Source of the DNA: Pseudomonas khorasanensis
GTDB lineage: Bacteria; Pseudomonadota; Gammaproteobacteria; Pseudomonadales; Pseudomonadaceae
Direction of reading: 5' to 3'
Length of the DNA stretch: 64,000 bases
NCBI RefSeq assembly: GCF_014268505.2
Contig: NZ_JABWQP020000002.1
Coordinates: 558,001-622,000 of the forward strand
Shown piece after piece: positions 27,945 to 39,812 of the stretch (the stretch's first letter is position 1; the number at the start of each line of letters is the position of its first letter). The translations under genes were made by a program, and so were the position numbers. Under the pieces are notes generated by a model. The model was not told the origin of the DNA, did no database searches, and saw only the letters and a list, made by a program, of their open reading frames with translations.

Positions 27945-28688
27945 ATGAGTCTGCAAGGTAAAGTTGCACTGGTCACCGGTGCAAGCCGCGGTATCGGCCA
28001 GGCCATCGCGCTGGAACTGGGCCGTCAGGGCGCCATCGTTATTGGCACCGCCACCTCCGCGTCGGGCGCCGAACGCATCGCCGCGACCCTGAAGGAAAAC
28101 GGTATTCAGGGCGCGGGTTTCGAACTCAACGTCACCAGCGACGAATCGGTCAGCGCCGTGCTGGCGGGTATTCAGGAGCAGTTCGGTGCGCCAGTGGCGA
28201 TTCTGGTCAATAATGCCGGCATCACCCGCGATAACCTGATGATGCGCATGAAAGACGACGAGTGGTACGACGTGATCGATACCAACCTGAACAGTCTGTA
28301 TCGCCTGTCCAAGGGCGTTTTGCGCGGCATGACCAAGGCGCGCTGGGGTCGAATTATCAGTATTGGCTCGGTGGTGGGTGCCATGGGCAACGCTGGCCAA
28401 GTAAACTATGCAGCCGCCAAGGCCGGTCTGGAAGGTTTCAGCCGTGCGATGGCGCGTGAAGTCGGTTCGCGTTCGATTACGGTTAACTCGGTAACCCCAG
28501 GGTTCATCGACACCGATATGACCCGCGAGCTGCCTGAAGCGCAGCGTGAAGCCTTGCAGACGCAGATTCCGCTGGGTCGTCTGGGACAAGCTCAAGAGAT
28601 CGCGTCCGTGGTCGCTTTTCTTGCGTCCGACGGTGCGGCATACGTCACCGGGGCTACAATTCCGGTGAACGGTGGGATGTACATGTGA
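27945..28688 (+). CDS. fabG: 3-oxoacyl-ACP reductase FabG
   Basis: NADPH-dependent SDR reducing beta-ketoacyl-ACP. 247 residues; cofactor motif TGASRGIG (11-18), NNAG (89-92), catalytic S142, Y155 and K159. AGGAGAAAC precedes the ATG. Confidence 0.98.
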   Translation: MSLQGKVALVTGASRGIGQAIALELGRQGAIVIGTATSASGAERIAATLKENGIQGAGFELNVTSDESVSAVLAGIQEQFGAPVAILVNNAGITRDNLMMRMKDDEWYDVIDTNLNSLYRLSKGVLRGMTKARWGRIISIGSVVGAMGNAGQVNYAAAKAGLEGFSRAMAREVGSRSITVNSVTPGFIDTDMTRELPEAQREALQTQIPLGRLGQAQEIASVVAFLASDGAAYVTGATIPVNGGMYM

Positions 28689-28862
28689 GTAAAATGTGAC
28701 GGATTGCTTCAAAAAAATGTCATACGAGCTGTCTAAAATCCGTTATAAAGCTGCAATCTATTTATAGGCAGAGGGTCGCAGGGTTTGAGGAGTGAAGCTT
28801 TCAGTTGAAAAGCTGAAAAGTCTTTCTATACACTTACCCACCGGCCAGCTGCCTGAATTTGT

Positions 28863-28881
28863 CCATTAGGAGTGAAAACAA
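28863..28881 (+). promoter_or_regulatory. acpP translation-initiation region complementary to RgsA sRNA
   Basis: CCATTAGGAGTGAAAACAAG just before the acpP ATG contains the AGGAG site. CCATTAGGAGT (28863-28873) is exactly complementary to the sRNA encoded at 35326-35443, with AAAAC and AAGG extending the match. RgsA is known to repress acpP in P. aeruginosa, so this is the probable pairing site. Confidence 0.75.
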
Positions 28882-28884
28882 GGT

Positions 28885-29121
28885 ATGAGCACCATCGAAG
28901 AGCGCGTCAAGAAAATCGTTGCCGAGCAACTGGGTGTTAAAGAAGAAGAAGTGGTCAACACCGCTTCCTTCGTAGAAGACCTGGGTGCCGACTCCCTTGA
29001 CACCGTTGAGCTGGTGATGGCTCTGGAAGAGGAATTCGAGACCGAAATCCCTGACGAAGAAGCTGAGAAGATCACTACTGTACAAGCTGCAATCGACTAC
29101 GTTACCAGCCACCAGGCGTAA
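28885..29121 (+). CDS. acpP: Acyl carrier protein
   Basis: 78-residue acidic ACP; phosphopantetheine is attached to S37 in [10 protein letters not shown]. Separated from fabG by 196 bases with its own leader, consistent with separate high expression, and followed by a strong terminator. Confidence 0.98.
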   Translation: MSTIEERVKKIVAEQLGVKEEEVVNTASFVEDLGADSLDTVELVMALEEEFETEIPDEEAEKITTVQAAIDYVTSHQA

Positions 29122-29150
29122 TAGTTTGTAATCGTTGCTTGCTGTCATGG

Positions 29151-29186
29151 AAAAACCGCACTGCCATCATGGCGTGCGGTTTTTTC
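29151..29186 (+). terminator. Terminator after acpP
   Basis: Stem AAAAACCGCAC / GTGCGGTTTTTT with a 12-base TGCCATCATGGC inner part that is itself palindromic; T-run at the 3' side. It would make a short abundant acpP mRNA with partial read-through to fabF. Confidence 0.92.
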
Positions 29187-29229
29187 TTTAGGCCTGATGC
29201 AAAGTCGTCATTTGAAAAAGGAGAGTGCT

Positions 29230-30474
29230 GTGTCGCGTAGACGCGTCGTAGTCACCGGTATGGGTATGTTGTCGCCACTGGGCACGGATGTGCCGAGCAG
29301 TTGGCAGGGCATTCTGGCTGGCCGCAGTGGCATTGGTCTGATCGAACACACCGACCTTTCTGCCTATTCGACCCGCTTTGGCGGTTCGGTCAAAGGCTTC
29401 AATGTCGAGGAATACCTGTCGGTCAAGGAAGCGCGCAAGCTCGACCTGTTCATTCAGTACGGCCTCGCCGCAGGCTTTCAAGCCGTGCGCAACGCCGGTC
29501 TGGAAGTCACCGATGCCAACCGTGAACGCATTGGCGTGGCCATGGGTTCGGGTATCGGCGGTCTGACCAACATCGAAGAAACCAGCCGCACCCTGCACGA
29601 GACTGGCCCGCGCCGGATTTCTCCGTTCTTTGTGCCGGGTTCGATCATCAATATGATTTCAGGGTTCCTGTCCATTCACTTGGGTGCACAGGGACCTAAC
29701 TACGCCATCGCCACAGCGTGCACCACCGGTACGCACTGCATTGGCATGGCGGCGCGCAACATCATGTACGACGAAGCCGACGTGATGATTGCCGGGGGTG
29801 CCGAGATGGCTGCCTGCGGTCTGGGAATGGGCGGCTTCGGCGCGTCCCGTGCACTGTCGACGCGCAACGACGAGCCGACCCGCGCCAGCCGTCCATGGGA
29901 CAAGGGGCGCGACGGCTTCGTACTGTCCGACGGCTCCGGTGCCCTGGTGCTTGAGGAGCTCGAGCACGCCAAGGCTCGCGGCGCGACCATCTATGCCGAA
30001 CTGATCGGTTTTGGTACCAGCGGCGACGCGTTCCACATGACGTCGCCTCCCGCCGATGGCGCCGGTGCCGCACGCTGCATCACCAATGCGCTGCGCGACG
30101 CGAAGATCAACGCCGATCAGGTGCAGTACATCAACGCCCACGGTACATCGACCCCGGCCGGTGACCTCGCCGAAGCCAACGCGATCAAGTCGGTGTTCGG
30201 TGATCACGCCTACAAGCTGGCCGTCAGCTCGACCAAGTCGATGACCGGCCACCTGTTGGGTGCGGCGGGCGCGGTTGAAGCGATCTTCAGCGTGCTGGCG
30301 ATCAACAGCCAGGTGGCGCCGCCCACCATCAATCTGGATGAGCCGGACGAAGGCTGCGATCTCGATTTCGTGCCGCACACGGCGCGCAACATGGACATCG
30401 ATGTCGTGCTGTCCAACTCCTTCGGTTTTGGCGGCACCAACGGTACGCTGGCGTTCCGTCGGTTCGCAGGCTGA
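29230..30474 (+). CDS. fabF: 3-oxoacyl-ACP synthase II FabF
   Basis: Condensing enzyme that elongates acyl-ACP with malonyl-ACP. 414 residues. Catalytic C164 ([10 protein letters not shown]), H304 ([11 protein letters not shown]) and H341 ([11 protein letters not shown]). GTG start with AAAAGGAGAG upstream gives the standard length; an ATG 33 bases earlier would start upstream of that site. The stop overlaps the pabC start. Confidence 0.97.
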   Translation: MSRRRVVVTGMGMLSPLGTDVPSSWQGILAGRSGIGLIEHTDLSAYSTRFGGSVKGFNVEEYLSVKEARKLDLFIQYGLAAGFQAVRNAGLEVTDANRERIGVAMGSGIGGLTNIEETSRTLHETGPRRISPFFVPGSIINMISGFLSIHLGAQGPNYAIATACTTGTHCIGMAARNIMYDEADVMIAGGAEMAACGLGMGGFGASRALSTRNDEPTRASRPWDKGRDGFVLSDGSGALVLEELEHAKARGATIYAELIGFGTSGDAFHMTSPPADGAGAARCITNALRDAKINADQVQYINAHGTSTPAGDLAEANAIKSVFGDHAYKLAVSSTKSMTGHLLGAAGAVEAIFSVLAINSQVAPPTINLDEPDEGCDLDFVPHTARNMDIDVVLSNSFGFGGTNGTLAFRRFAG

Positions 30475-31289
30475 TGGACTGCTGGGTCGACGGTCAGCCA
30501 GCGCACGCACTGTCGCTGAAAGATCGCGGCCTGGCTTACGGTGATGGTCTGTTCGAGACCATTGCCGTGCGTGGCGGCCAGCCGATCCTGCTGGATCGGC
30601 ATCTGAAGCGGCTGGCCGAGGGCTGTTCGCGTCTTGCTATCGCTGCAGATATCGAAGTGATTCGTCATGAGCTGCTCGCCTACGGGTCTGCAATGGGCGA
30701 GGGCGTGCTCAAGTTGATCCTCACCCGTGGCGATGGCTTGCGTGGTTACGCGCCCGACCCTGCTGCGCCGGGCCGGCGCATTCTGCAAGGTAACCCTCCT
30801 GCTGCTTATCCTGCGGTTCATGGTGAGCACGGCATTCGCCTGTTCCCGTGCAACACGCGTCTGTCCAGGCAACCTCTGCTCGCCGGGCTCAAACACCTCA
30901 ATCGTCTTGAACAGGTTCTCGCCCGCGCCGAATGGCAAGACAGCGAGCACGCCGAAGGCTTGATGCTTGATCAGGCCGGGCGAGTGATCGAAGGCGTGTT
31001 CAGTAATCTGTTTCTGGTGCGAGACGGTGTGCTGATGACGCCCGATTTGCAGCGCTGCGGAGTCGCCGGGGTGATGCGCGCCGAATTATTGTTTCAGGCC
31101 GAGTCATTGGCCATCCCCATCCAAATCGCCGATATCAGCCTCGAACAGCTGCAATGGGCTGATGAAGTTTTTGTCTGTAACAGCGTGTACGGCATCTGGC
31201 CGGTACGCGCCTATGCTGCGCTGAGCTGGCCGGTTGGGCCGCTCACCCGTAAACTGCAAACCATTGCCCGCGCGCTACTGGATGCCTGA
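30474..31289 (+). CDS. pabC: 4-amino-4-deoxychorismate lyase PabC
   Basis: PLP enzyme releasing p-aminobenzoate for folate. 271 residues; class IV aminotransferase fold with Schiff-base lysine K140 (GLKHLNRLEQ), opening DRGLAYGDGLFET and C-terminal VFVCNSVYGIWPV. Coupled to fabF by a one-base-shared stop/start. Confidence 0.95.
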   Translation: MDCWVDGQPAHALSLKDRGLAYGDGLFETIAVRGGQPILLDRHLKRLAEGCSRLAIAADIEVIRHELLAYGSAMGEGVLKLILTRGDGLRGYAPDPAAPGRRILQGNPPAAYPAVHGEHGIRLFPCNTRLSRQPLLAGLKHLNRLEQVLARAEWQDSEHAEGLMLDQAGRVIEGVFSNLFLVRDGVLMTPDLQRCGVAGVMRAELLFQAESLAIPIQIADISLEQLQWADEVFVCNSVYGIWPVRAYAALSWPVGPLTRKLQTIARALLDA

Positions 31290-31292
31290 TTC

Positions 31293-34102
<2,810 letters not shown>

Positions 34103-34144
34103 GAATGTGTACCTAGACTCTGACTATCAGCAGTGGAGGTGAAC

Positions 34145-34501
34145 ATGATTGAACCTGTCAGCCCAGGGCCGCGTAACGGCATTTTGTCCCTGACCATCAA
34201 GGACAAGTCCGTGCTTTACGCCGCCTACATGCCGTTCATCAAGAATGGCGGCCTGTTCATCCCGACCAACAAAAGCTACAAGTTGGGCGACGAGGTGTTC
34301 ATGCTCCTGCACCTGATGGACGAAGCGGAAAAAATTCCGGTCGCCGGCAAAGTCGCCTGGATCACGCCCAAAGGTGCGCAGGGCAACCGTGCGGCCGGTG
34401 TCGGCGTGCAGTTCAATGACGGCGACAACACCGCGCGCAGTCGCATCGAAACTCATCTGGCCGGAGCGCTGAAATCCGACCGTCCCACTCATACGATGTA
34501 A
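34145..34501 (+). CDS. pilZ: PilZ domain type IV pilus protein
   Basis: 118-residue PilZ required for type IV pilus biogenesis in P. aeruginosa. Conserved NGGLFIPTNKSYKLGDEVFMLLHL; it lacks the usual RxxxR c-di-GMP motif, as is known for true PilZ. GTGGAGGTGAAC precedes the ATG. Confidence 0.95.
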   Translation: MIEPVSPGPRNGILSLTIKDKSVLYAAYMPFIKNGGLFIPTNKSYKLGDEVFMLLHLMDEAEKIPVAGKVAWITPKGAQGNRAAGVGVQFNDGDNTARSRIETHLAGALKSDRPTHTM

Positions 34502-34514
34502 GTTGCAGTCTTTT

Positions 34515-35306
34515 ATGCTCGTAGATTCCCATTGTCACCTCGATCGCCTCGACCTCGCCGCCCATGACGGCTCGCTGGATGCTGCACTCGATGCAGCACG
34601 TCAGCGCGGAGTCGGGCATTTCCTGTGTATCGGCGTGAGCGCCGACAACGCCGCCGACGTCAAGGCGCTTGCCGAGCGCTACGACGACGTTGATTGCTCG
34701 GTGGGTGTGCACCCGCTGGATGTGCAGCCGGGCGGGGCGCCTGCACTGGACTGGCTGCTGCAGGAGCTCAATCACCCGAAAGTGGTCGCCATCGGCGAAA
34801 CCGGCCTGGATTATCACTACGAGCCGGAAGCCGCCGAGTTGCAGCAAGAGTCGTTTCGTCTGCATCTGCAAGCTGCACAGCAGACCGGCAAACCGGTCAT
34901 CATCCATACCCGTGGCGCCCGCGCCGACACCCTCGAACTGCTGCGCGAGGCAGCCTTGCCCCAGGCCGGCGTTTTGCATTGCTTCACCGAAGACTGGGAC
35001 ATGGCCAAGGCGGCGCTGGACATGGGGTATTACATTTCCCTGTCGGGCATCGTCACGTTTCGCAATGCCGACGCCCTGCGTGATGTGGCTAGCAAGGTGC
35101 CAGCCGATCGCCTCCTGGTTGAAACCGATTCGCCGTATCTTGCGCCGATCCCTTATCGCGGCAAGCCGAACCTGCCGCAGTACGTGCGTGAAGTGGCGGA
35201 GTTTCTGGCGATGCTGCGGGGAGAGAACTACGAGCGCTTTGCCGAGCAGACCACGGAGAACTTCAAGCGGCTGTTCCCATTGGCGAGTGTTAAATCCGCC
35301 GTATGA
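34515..35306 (+). CDS. TatD family metal-dependent DNase (YcfH type)
   Basis: 263-residue TIM-barrel hydrolase. Metal ligands in DSHCHLD, the glutamate of IGETGLDYHYE, HTRGA, LHCFTEDW and the aspartate of VETDSPYL are all present. Conserved position after holB-pilZ. ATG at MLVDSHCHLD chosen over a TTG 12 bases upstream. Confidence 0.93.
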   Translation: MLVDSHCHLDRLDLAAHDGSLDAALDAARQRGVGHFLCIGVSADNAADVKALAERYDDVDCSVGVHPLDVQPGGAPALDWLLQELNHPKVVAIGETGLDYHYEPEAAELQQESFRLHLQAAQQTGKPVIIHTRGARADTLELLREAALPQAGVLHCFTEDWDMAKAALDMGYYISLSGIVTFRNADALRDVASKVPADRLLVETDSPYLAPIPYRGKPNLPQYVREVAEFLAMLRGENYERFAEQTTENFKRLFPLASVKSAV

Positions 35307-35325
35307 CGGCTGGCTGAATCGCAGG

Positions 35326-35443
35326 CAAAAAAAACCCGGGTTCTGGGGGGTGAATCCGGGTTAAGACCATTAGGAGTAAAACAAAGGCACGCGGTCCGTT
35401 GGTACCTTTATCGGCGCGACACTTGGGGGAGATGTCGCCCGAC
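35326..35443 (-). ncRNA. rgsA: RgsA small RNA (P16 family)
   Basis: About 118-nt small RNA on the minus strand in a 352-base gap between tatD and the TetR gene, the locus of RgsA (between PA2958 and PA2959) in P. aeruginosa. Seen directly: a 3' terminator with eight Ts on the minus strand; a 5' hairpin with stem GCGACA/TGTCGC and a CCCCC-rich loop (35416-35438); and a single-stranded stretch TTTTACTCCTAATGG between them that is anti-Shine-Dalgarno in character. A CAATACT -10-like box (35450-35456, minus strand) sets the 5' end near 35443. RgsA is Gac/RpoS-dependent and reported to repress fis and acpP. Confidence 0.88.
35327..35362 (-). terminator. Terminator of RgsA
   Basis: Minus-strand stem AACCCGG/CCGGGTT with a 16-base loop followed by eight Ts (A-run 35327-35334 on the plus strand). 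The T-run is only on the minus-strand side, showing the direction of transcription. Confidence 0.92.
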
Positions 35444-35658
35444 AGTTCAAGTATTGATCAGTCTGGCGCGTCGTCCAGTAAGCCGGTCGGCGTTTTTAAA
35501 CAATTTTGGAATACGATTGCTTCGGTTGAGTTCTCATTGAGGCTGAATCGTTCCCAAAATGAACAAGAAACGCAGATACGGTCGGATGATCCGTGCATTT
35601 TTGCGCAAGTTAGGCATAATACGCGGCTTCGAATTTTGACCCTTCAGACCTTTTTCTT

Positions 35659-36297
35659 ATGCATAAAGAACCTCGTAAGGTCCGTGAATTTCGTCGCCGC
35701 GAGCAGGAAATTCTCGATACCGCGCTCAAGCTGTTCCTCGAACAAGGTGAAGACAGTGTCACCGTCGAGATGATTGCTGATGCCGTGGGTATCGGCAAAG
35801 GCACGATCTATAAGCACTTCAAATCCAAGGCCGAGATCTACTTGCGCCTGATGCTCGATTACGAGCGCGATCTGAACGAGCTGCTGCATTCGGCGGATGT
35901 CGACAAGGACAAGGAGGCGCTGTCTCGCGCCTACTTCGAATTCCGCATGCGCGACCCGCAGCGTTATCGCCTGTTCGACCGCCTCGAAGAGAAAGTGGTC
36001 AAGGGCAATCAGGTGCCGGAGATGGTCGAGGAGTTGCACAAGATTCGCGCCTCGAACTTCGAACGCCTGACGCTGCTGATAAAGGGCCGGATCAGCGAAG
36101 GCAAGCTCGAAGACGTGCCGCCGTACTTCCATTACTGCGCGTCCTGGGCGCTGGTGCACGGCGCGGTGGCGCTGTATCACTCGCCGTTCTGGAGCAATGT
36201 GCTGGAAGATCAGGAAGGTTTCTTCCAGTTCCTGATGGACATCGGCGTGCGCATGGGCAACAAGCGCAAGCGTGATCCGGAAACACCGAGCACTTGA
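35659..36297 (+). CDS. TetR family transcriptional regulator
   Basis: 212-residue regulator; N-terminal TetR HTH about residues 13-59 (ILDTALKLFLEQGEDSVTVEMIADAVGIGKGTIYKHFKSK read in parts). C-terminal domain is all-helical with no recognised ligand motif. Orthologous position to PA2957 in P. aeruginosa. Neighbours give no clear target. Confidence 0.92.
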   Translation: MHKEPRKVREFRRREQEILDTALKLFLEQGEDSVTVEMIADAVGIGKGTIYKHFKSKAEIYLRLMLDYERDLNELLHSADVDKDKEALSRAYFEFRMRDPQRYRLFDRLEEKVVKGNQVPEMVEELHKIRASNFERLTLLIKGRISEGKLEDVPPYFHYCASWALVHGAVALYHSPFWSNVLEDQEGFFQFLMDIGVRMGNKRKRDPETPST

Positions 36298-36435
36298 GTC
36301 ATTCAGCGAGCTGATTGCGCGGTGTTTTCGCAACATGGCGCAGTACCTCAGGAATATACTCAGGCATAGGGCTTGCTAAAACTTGATTTGTGAGTCAAGT
36401 TTTAGCCGCTCGATGTCCTTTCGCCGGAGTGTTTC

Positions 36436-37404
36436 ATGATCGTTGACCGTCAAGGCAGGCGCTTTCGCAATTTGCGGATCAGCCTGACGTCTGCCTGCAA
36501 TTACGCCTGTACCTACTGCGTGCCGAACGGCAAGCGGTTGGTGGCTGCGCAGGACGAACTGTCCGCCGATGCCATGGCGCGCGGTGTGGAATACCTGATC
36601 GAAGCGGCCGGCATCGAGCGCCTGCGCATCACCGGCGGTGAGCCGCTGGTGAGCCCCAAACTCGAATCGTTCATGAGCGCCGTCGGCAAGATGGGGCTGG
36701 ACGACATCAGCCTGACCACCAACGGTCAGCTCCTCGCGAAAAAACTGCCGCTGCTGGTGGATGCCGGTCTGCGCCGGATCAACGTCTCTCTCGACACGCT
36801 GGATGCCGGCGCATTCCGCAGCATCGCCCGTGGCGGTGATCTGGCCACGGTGCTCGACGGCATGGATCAAGCGAAAGCGGCGGGCATGAAGATCAAGGTC
36901 AACATGGTGCCCCTGCGCGGCCAGAATCTTGACCAGGTCATGCCATTGCTTGATTACTGCCTGGAGCGCGGCTTCGAGCTGCGCTTCATCGAGTTGATGC
37001 GCATGGGGCATCTGGCCAAGGATGCGAACGCGTTCTTGCAACAGTTCGTCAGCCTGCAGCAGCTGCTGGCGCTGATCGGCGAGCGCTACGAGTACGCACA
37101 AACCGACGCGCCGGTCGACGCTACGGCGGTGCGCTATTCCATCCCGCGCCTGGGCAACTTCGGCGTGATCGCCAACGAAAGCGTGCCGTTCTGCCGGACC
37201 TGTTCGCGCTTGCGCCTGTCATCGACCGGTTGGCTGCATGGCTGCCTGTCGTCGAGCAACCGCCACTATGTCGGCGATCTGCTCGACAAACCGCGCCACC
37301 AGGCTTTGCCGGCACTGCAACGTTTGCTGGTCAAGGCGTTGGGTGACAAGCAGGAGATGGCGTTCTCCGGTGGTGCGACCGTCATGAAGATCATTGGCGG
37401 CTGA
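36436..37404 (+). CDS. moaA: GTP 3',8-cyclase MoaA
   Basis: Radical SAM enzyme for the first step of molybdopterin synthesis. 322 residues. SAM cluster C21, C25, C28 (CNYACTYC), second cluster C253, C256, C270, and the C-terminal Gly-Gly tail, all needed for activity. No moaB/C/D/E genes adjacent, so this may be an additional copy. CGGAG precedes the ATG. Confidence 0.93.
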   Translation: MIVDRQGRRFRNLRISLTSACNYACTYCVPNGKRLVAAQDELSADAMARGVEYLIEAAGIERLRITGGEPLVSPKLESFMSAVGKMGLDDISLTTNGQLLAKKLPLLVDAGLRRINVSLDTLDAGAFRSIARGGDLATVLDGMDQAKAAGMKIKVNMVPLRGQNLDQVMPLLDYCLERGFELRFIELMRMGHLAKDANAFLQQFVSLQQLLALIGERYEYAQTDAPVDATAVRYSIPRLGNFGVIANESVPFCRTCSRLRLSSTGWLHGCLSSSNRHYVGDLLDKPRHQALPALQRLLVKALGDKQEMAFSGGATVMKIIGG

Positions 37405-37413
37405 TTAACCGCC

Positions 37414-37479
37414 TTCGCGAGCAGGCTCGCTCCCACATTTGGATTGCATTTCAATTGTGGGAGCGAGCCTGCTCGCGAA
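37414..37479. repeat. REP doublet (class I, 20-base centre)
   Basis: Two inverted 23-base copies of the GTGGGAGCGAGCCTGCTCGC REP, CCCAC ends facing inward, centre 20 bases. Lies ten bases after moaA. Confidence 0.95.
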
Positions 37480-37571
37480 TGCCTCTATCACTGAATTTGT
37501 CGAGCTGGCGCAAAAGCTGCATTCAACGGCCATTCGCCGGTTTTCCGACACCGGCTTCTGGAGGATGAGGG

Positions 37572-38177
37572 ATGCGTAGCCTGGTTTTGCTGCTGGCCGT
37601 TTTGGCGCTTGGCGGCTGCATGAATGTCAGCGATATGGCCGAAGGCACTCGCTATCACATGAGCGACGCGGGGCTGCTGGATCACAGCGACAGTCGCCGC
37701 GTGAATAACTTCCGCATTCAGCCGGATTCGTTCATCTACATCGCCCAGGGCGCGTTTGCGCCGCCGGGTGGTTCGTACCCACGGCCCAACGTGGTGGCCG
37801 AAGAAGCCTTCAAAGGGTTTGTCGAATACTTCCCGATGGTCCGCCGCGCCCGTGCACCCGAAGGCCTTGATCAGGCAATGGGCGAAGCCCGCGACGCTGG
37901 TGCGCATTACCTGCTCTATACGCGTTTCGCCAAGGCTGATGACCGCATCGGCAACTCCGACGAGTGGCTGGATCAAGAAGCCGTGGATCGCCTCGGTATC
38001 GATGGTGGCGTGATTCAAATCATGTTGATCGAGACCAGCACCCAGTATTTGATTGATACTGCACGCATCAAAAGTCGTGGCGGTTTACTGACGTTCCACG
38101 ACGCCAAACCCGAAGACCTCATCGGTCCGCCACTGGCGCAGTACGCACGCAGCCTCTTGGGGATCGGCGACCGGTAA
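37572..38177 (+). CDS. DUF4823 lipoprotein
   Basis: 201-residue putative lipoprotein. Signal MRSLVLLLAVLALGGC with lipobox LGGC, lipidated C16; the residue after it is M, not Asp, so outer-membrane sorting is likely. The mature part resembles DUF4823 proteins of unknown function. Followed after 15 bases by the DUF1285 gene. Confidence 0.8.
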   Translation: MRSLVLLLAVLALGGCMNVSDMAEGTRYHMSDAGLLDHSDSRRVNNFRIQPDSFIYIAQGAFAPPGGSYPRPNVVAEEAFKGFVEYFPMVRRARAPEGLDQAMGEARDAGAHYLLYTRFAKADDRIGNSDEWLDQEAVDRLGIDGGVIQIMLIETSTQYLIDTARIKSRGGLLTFHDAKPEDLIGPPLAQYARSLLGIGDR

Positions 38178-38192
38178 TCAAAGGAGTACGCC

Positions 38193-38753
38193 ATGAGTGA
38201 GCCGCAAAAAGCCAATGACCTGTTGGGGCAGATCCCCAAGACCAAAGGCCTGCCACCGGTGCATTTGTGGAATCCCGACTTCTGCGGCCACATCGACATG
38301 CGCATCGCCCGCGATGGCACCTGGTATTACCAGGGCACGCCGATCGGGCGCAAGCCGATGGTCAAACTGTTCTCCACGATCATCCGCCGCGATGGCGATG
38401 ATTATTTCCTGATCACGCCGGTCGAGAAGGTCGGGATCAAAGTCGATGACGCGCCGTTCGTGGCGATTGCCGTGGACGTGGAAGGCGAGGGCGAGGCGCA
38501 GGTTCTGCGCTTTACCACCAACGTCGACGAAACCACTGAAGCGGGGGGTGAGCATCCTATCCGCGTCGAGACCGATCCGGCGACCCAAGAGCCTGCGCCT
38601 TATGTGCATGTGCGGACCAATCTTGAAGCGCTGATCCACCGTAATGTGTTCTATCAGTTGGTGGAATTGGCGGTGAGCCGCGAGATTGATGGTCAGCGCT
38701 GGCTGGGCGTGTGGAGCGGCGGCGAATTCTTTCGCATCGGCCTGGAACCCTGA
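38193..38753 (+). CDS. DUF1285 family protein
   Basis: 186-residue soluble protein of DUF1285, with [21 protein letters not shown] and [25 protein letters not shown] near the N-terminus. Function unknown. AAAGGAG before the ATG; probably cotranscribed with the lipoprotein gene. Confidence 0.9.
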   Translation: MSEPQKANDLLGQIPKTKGLPPVHLWNPDFCGHIDMRIARDGTWYYQGTPIGRKPMVKLFSTIIRRDGDDYFLITPVEKVGIKVDDAPFVAIAVDVEGEGEAQVLRFTTNVDETTEAGGEHPIRVETDPATQEPAPYVHVRTNLEALIHRNVFYQLVELAVSREIDGQRWLGVWSGGEFFRIGLEP

Positions 38754-38784
38754 CCCGCGTTGAGTCCTGACACAAATCCAAACT

Positions 38785-38871
38785 GTGGGAGCGAGCCTGC
38801 TCGCGAATGCGTCAGTTCAGTCGCCATCAGGTTGACTGACACGACGCTTTCGCGAGCAGGCTCGCTCCCAC
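38785..38871. repeat. REP doublet (class II, 41-base centre)
   Basis: Two inverted 23-base REPs in the opposite arrangement (GCGAA ends facing inward), centre 41 bases ending GACTGACACGACGCT. Confidence 0.95.
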
Positions 38872-38913
38872 ATTGGTTTGCTCACTGTCTGAAAAAATCT
38901 CGTTGACTGTCAT

Positions 38914-38926
38914 TCGTATGATGATT
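38914..38926. promoter_or_regulatory. Candidate GntR operator upstream of the regulator gene
   Basis: TCGTATGATGATT is the exact reverse complement of a 13-base stretch at 41815-41827 before araF. A TTGACT at 38903-38908 may be the -35 box. Likely autoregulatory site of the FadR-type regulator that follows. Confidence 0.6.
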
Positions 38927-38963
38927 AGCGTAGTCACCCATCGCGATTCGCCCTGAGGTGTCC

Positions 38964-39680
38964 ATGTCCAGCAGCTTCCATGCGTCAACCGTTGACTGGC
39001 TGGGCAGCTGGATTGCCGCCGGCCAGGTCAAGCCTGGGCAGACCATCAAGGTAGAGGCGGATCTGGGCGAGCAGCTCGGCGTGAGCCGCACTGTTATTCG
39101 TGAAGCCATTAAAACTCTCGTCGCCAAAGGCATGCTCGAAGTCGGGCCAAAAGTCGGCACCCGCGTATTGCCGGTGCGGCGCTGGAATCTTTTCGATCCG
39201 CAAGTCGTCGGTTGGTTGTCACGCAACGGTTTGCCGGAAAACTTTGTCGATGACTTGCTGGACTTGCGCCGCACCATCGAACCGATGGCGGTGCGCTGGG
39301 CTTGCGAACGTGCAACGCCGGAGCAGATCGAAGCCGTGCAGCTGGCATTCAACGCCCTTGAACGCGCCGTCGACAGCGGCATCGATTACAACCGTGCCGA
39401 CCAGGCGTTTCATGAATGCATACTTGCCGCCAGCCATAACCAATTCATCGAACAAATGGTCCCGGCCCTTGGCGCTTTGCTCGCAGTGTCATTCGAGGTC
39501 TCAGCCGCCGACCCCGATGAACTGCGCCGCACCTTGCCGATCCATAAAGACATGGCCGACGCCATCGCCGCTCGCGATTCGACGCGCGGTGTGTGGGCCT
39601 GCATGACCCTGATCGACAACGCCGATCTGGCGATCAAACGGTTTTACCCGAAAGTCATGGCCGGCAGAAAAGCCAGCTAA
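38964..39680 (+). CDS. FadR-type GntR regulator (DgoR-like)
   Basis: 238-residue GntR regulator: N-terminal winged helix (about 25-75, DLGEQLGVSRTVIREAIKTL) and C-terminal FCD domain with the metal-ligand histidines expected in AFHECILAASHN and IHKDMADA. The segment WNLFDPQVVGWL is shared with regulators of galactonate/sugar-acid genes such as DgoR. First gene of the lactonase-SDR-araFGH cluster, so it probably represses it and is induced by a sugar acid. ATG after TGAGG chosen over a GTG six bases earlier. Confidence 0.88.
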   Translation: MSSSFHASTVDWLGSWIAAGQVKPGQTIKVEADLGEQLGVSRTVIREAIKTLVAKGMLEVGPKVGTRVLPVRRWNLFDPQVVGWLSRNGLPENFVDDLLDLRRTIEPMAVRWACERATPEQIEAVQLAFNALERAVDSGIDYNRADQAFHECILAASHNQFIEQMVPALGALLAVSFEVSAADPDELRRTLPIHKDMADAIAARDSTRGVWACMTLIDNADLAIKRFYPKVMAGRKAS

Positions 39681-39695
39681 TACCGAAAATCCGCT

Positions 39696-39783
39696 GTGGG
39701 AGCGAGCCTGCCCGCGAAGGCGGTGTATCAGGCAACTCATGCATCGACTGACACGACGCTTTCGCGAGCAGGCTCGCTCCCAC
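39696..39783. repeat. REP doublet (class II, 42-base centre)
   Basis: Two inverted 23-base REPs, GCGAA ends inward (one copy has CCCGCGAA), centre ending GACTGACACGACGCT. Between the regulator and the lactonase gene. Confidence 0.94.
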
Positions 39784-39812
39784 ATTGAAAACAAGAACAT
39801 GAAGGATTCCAG

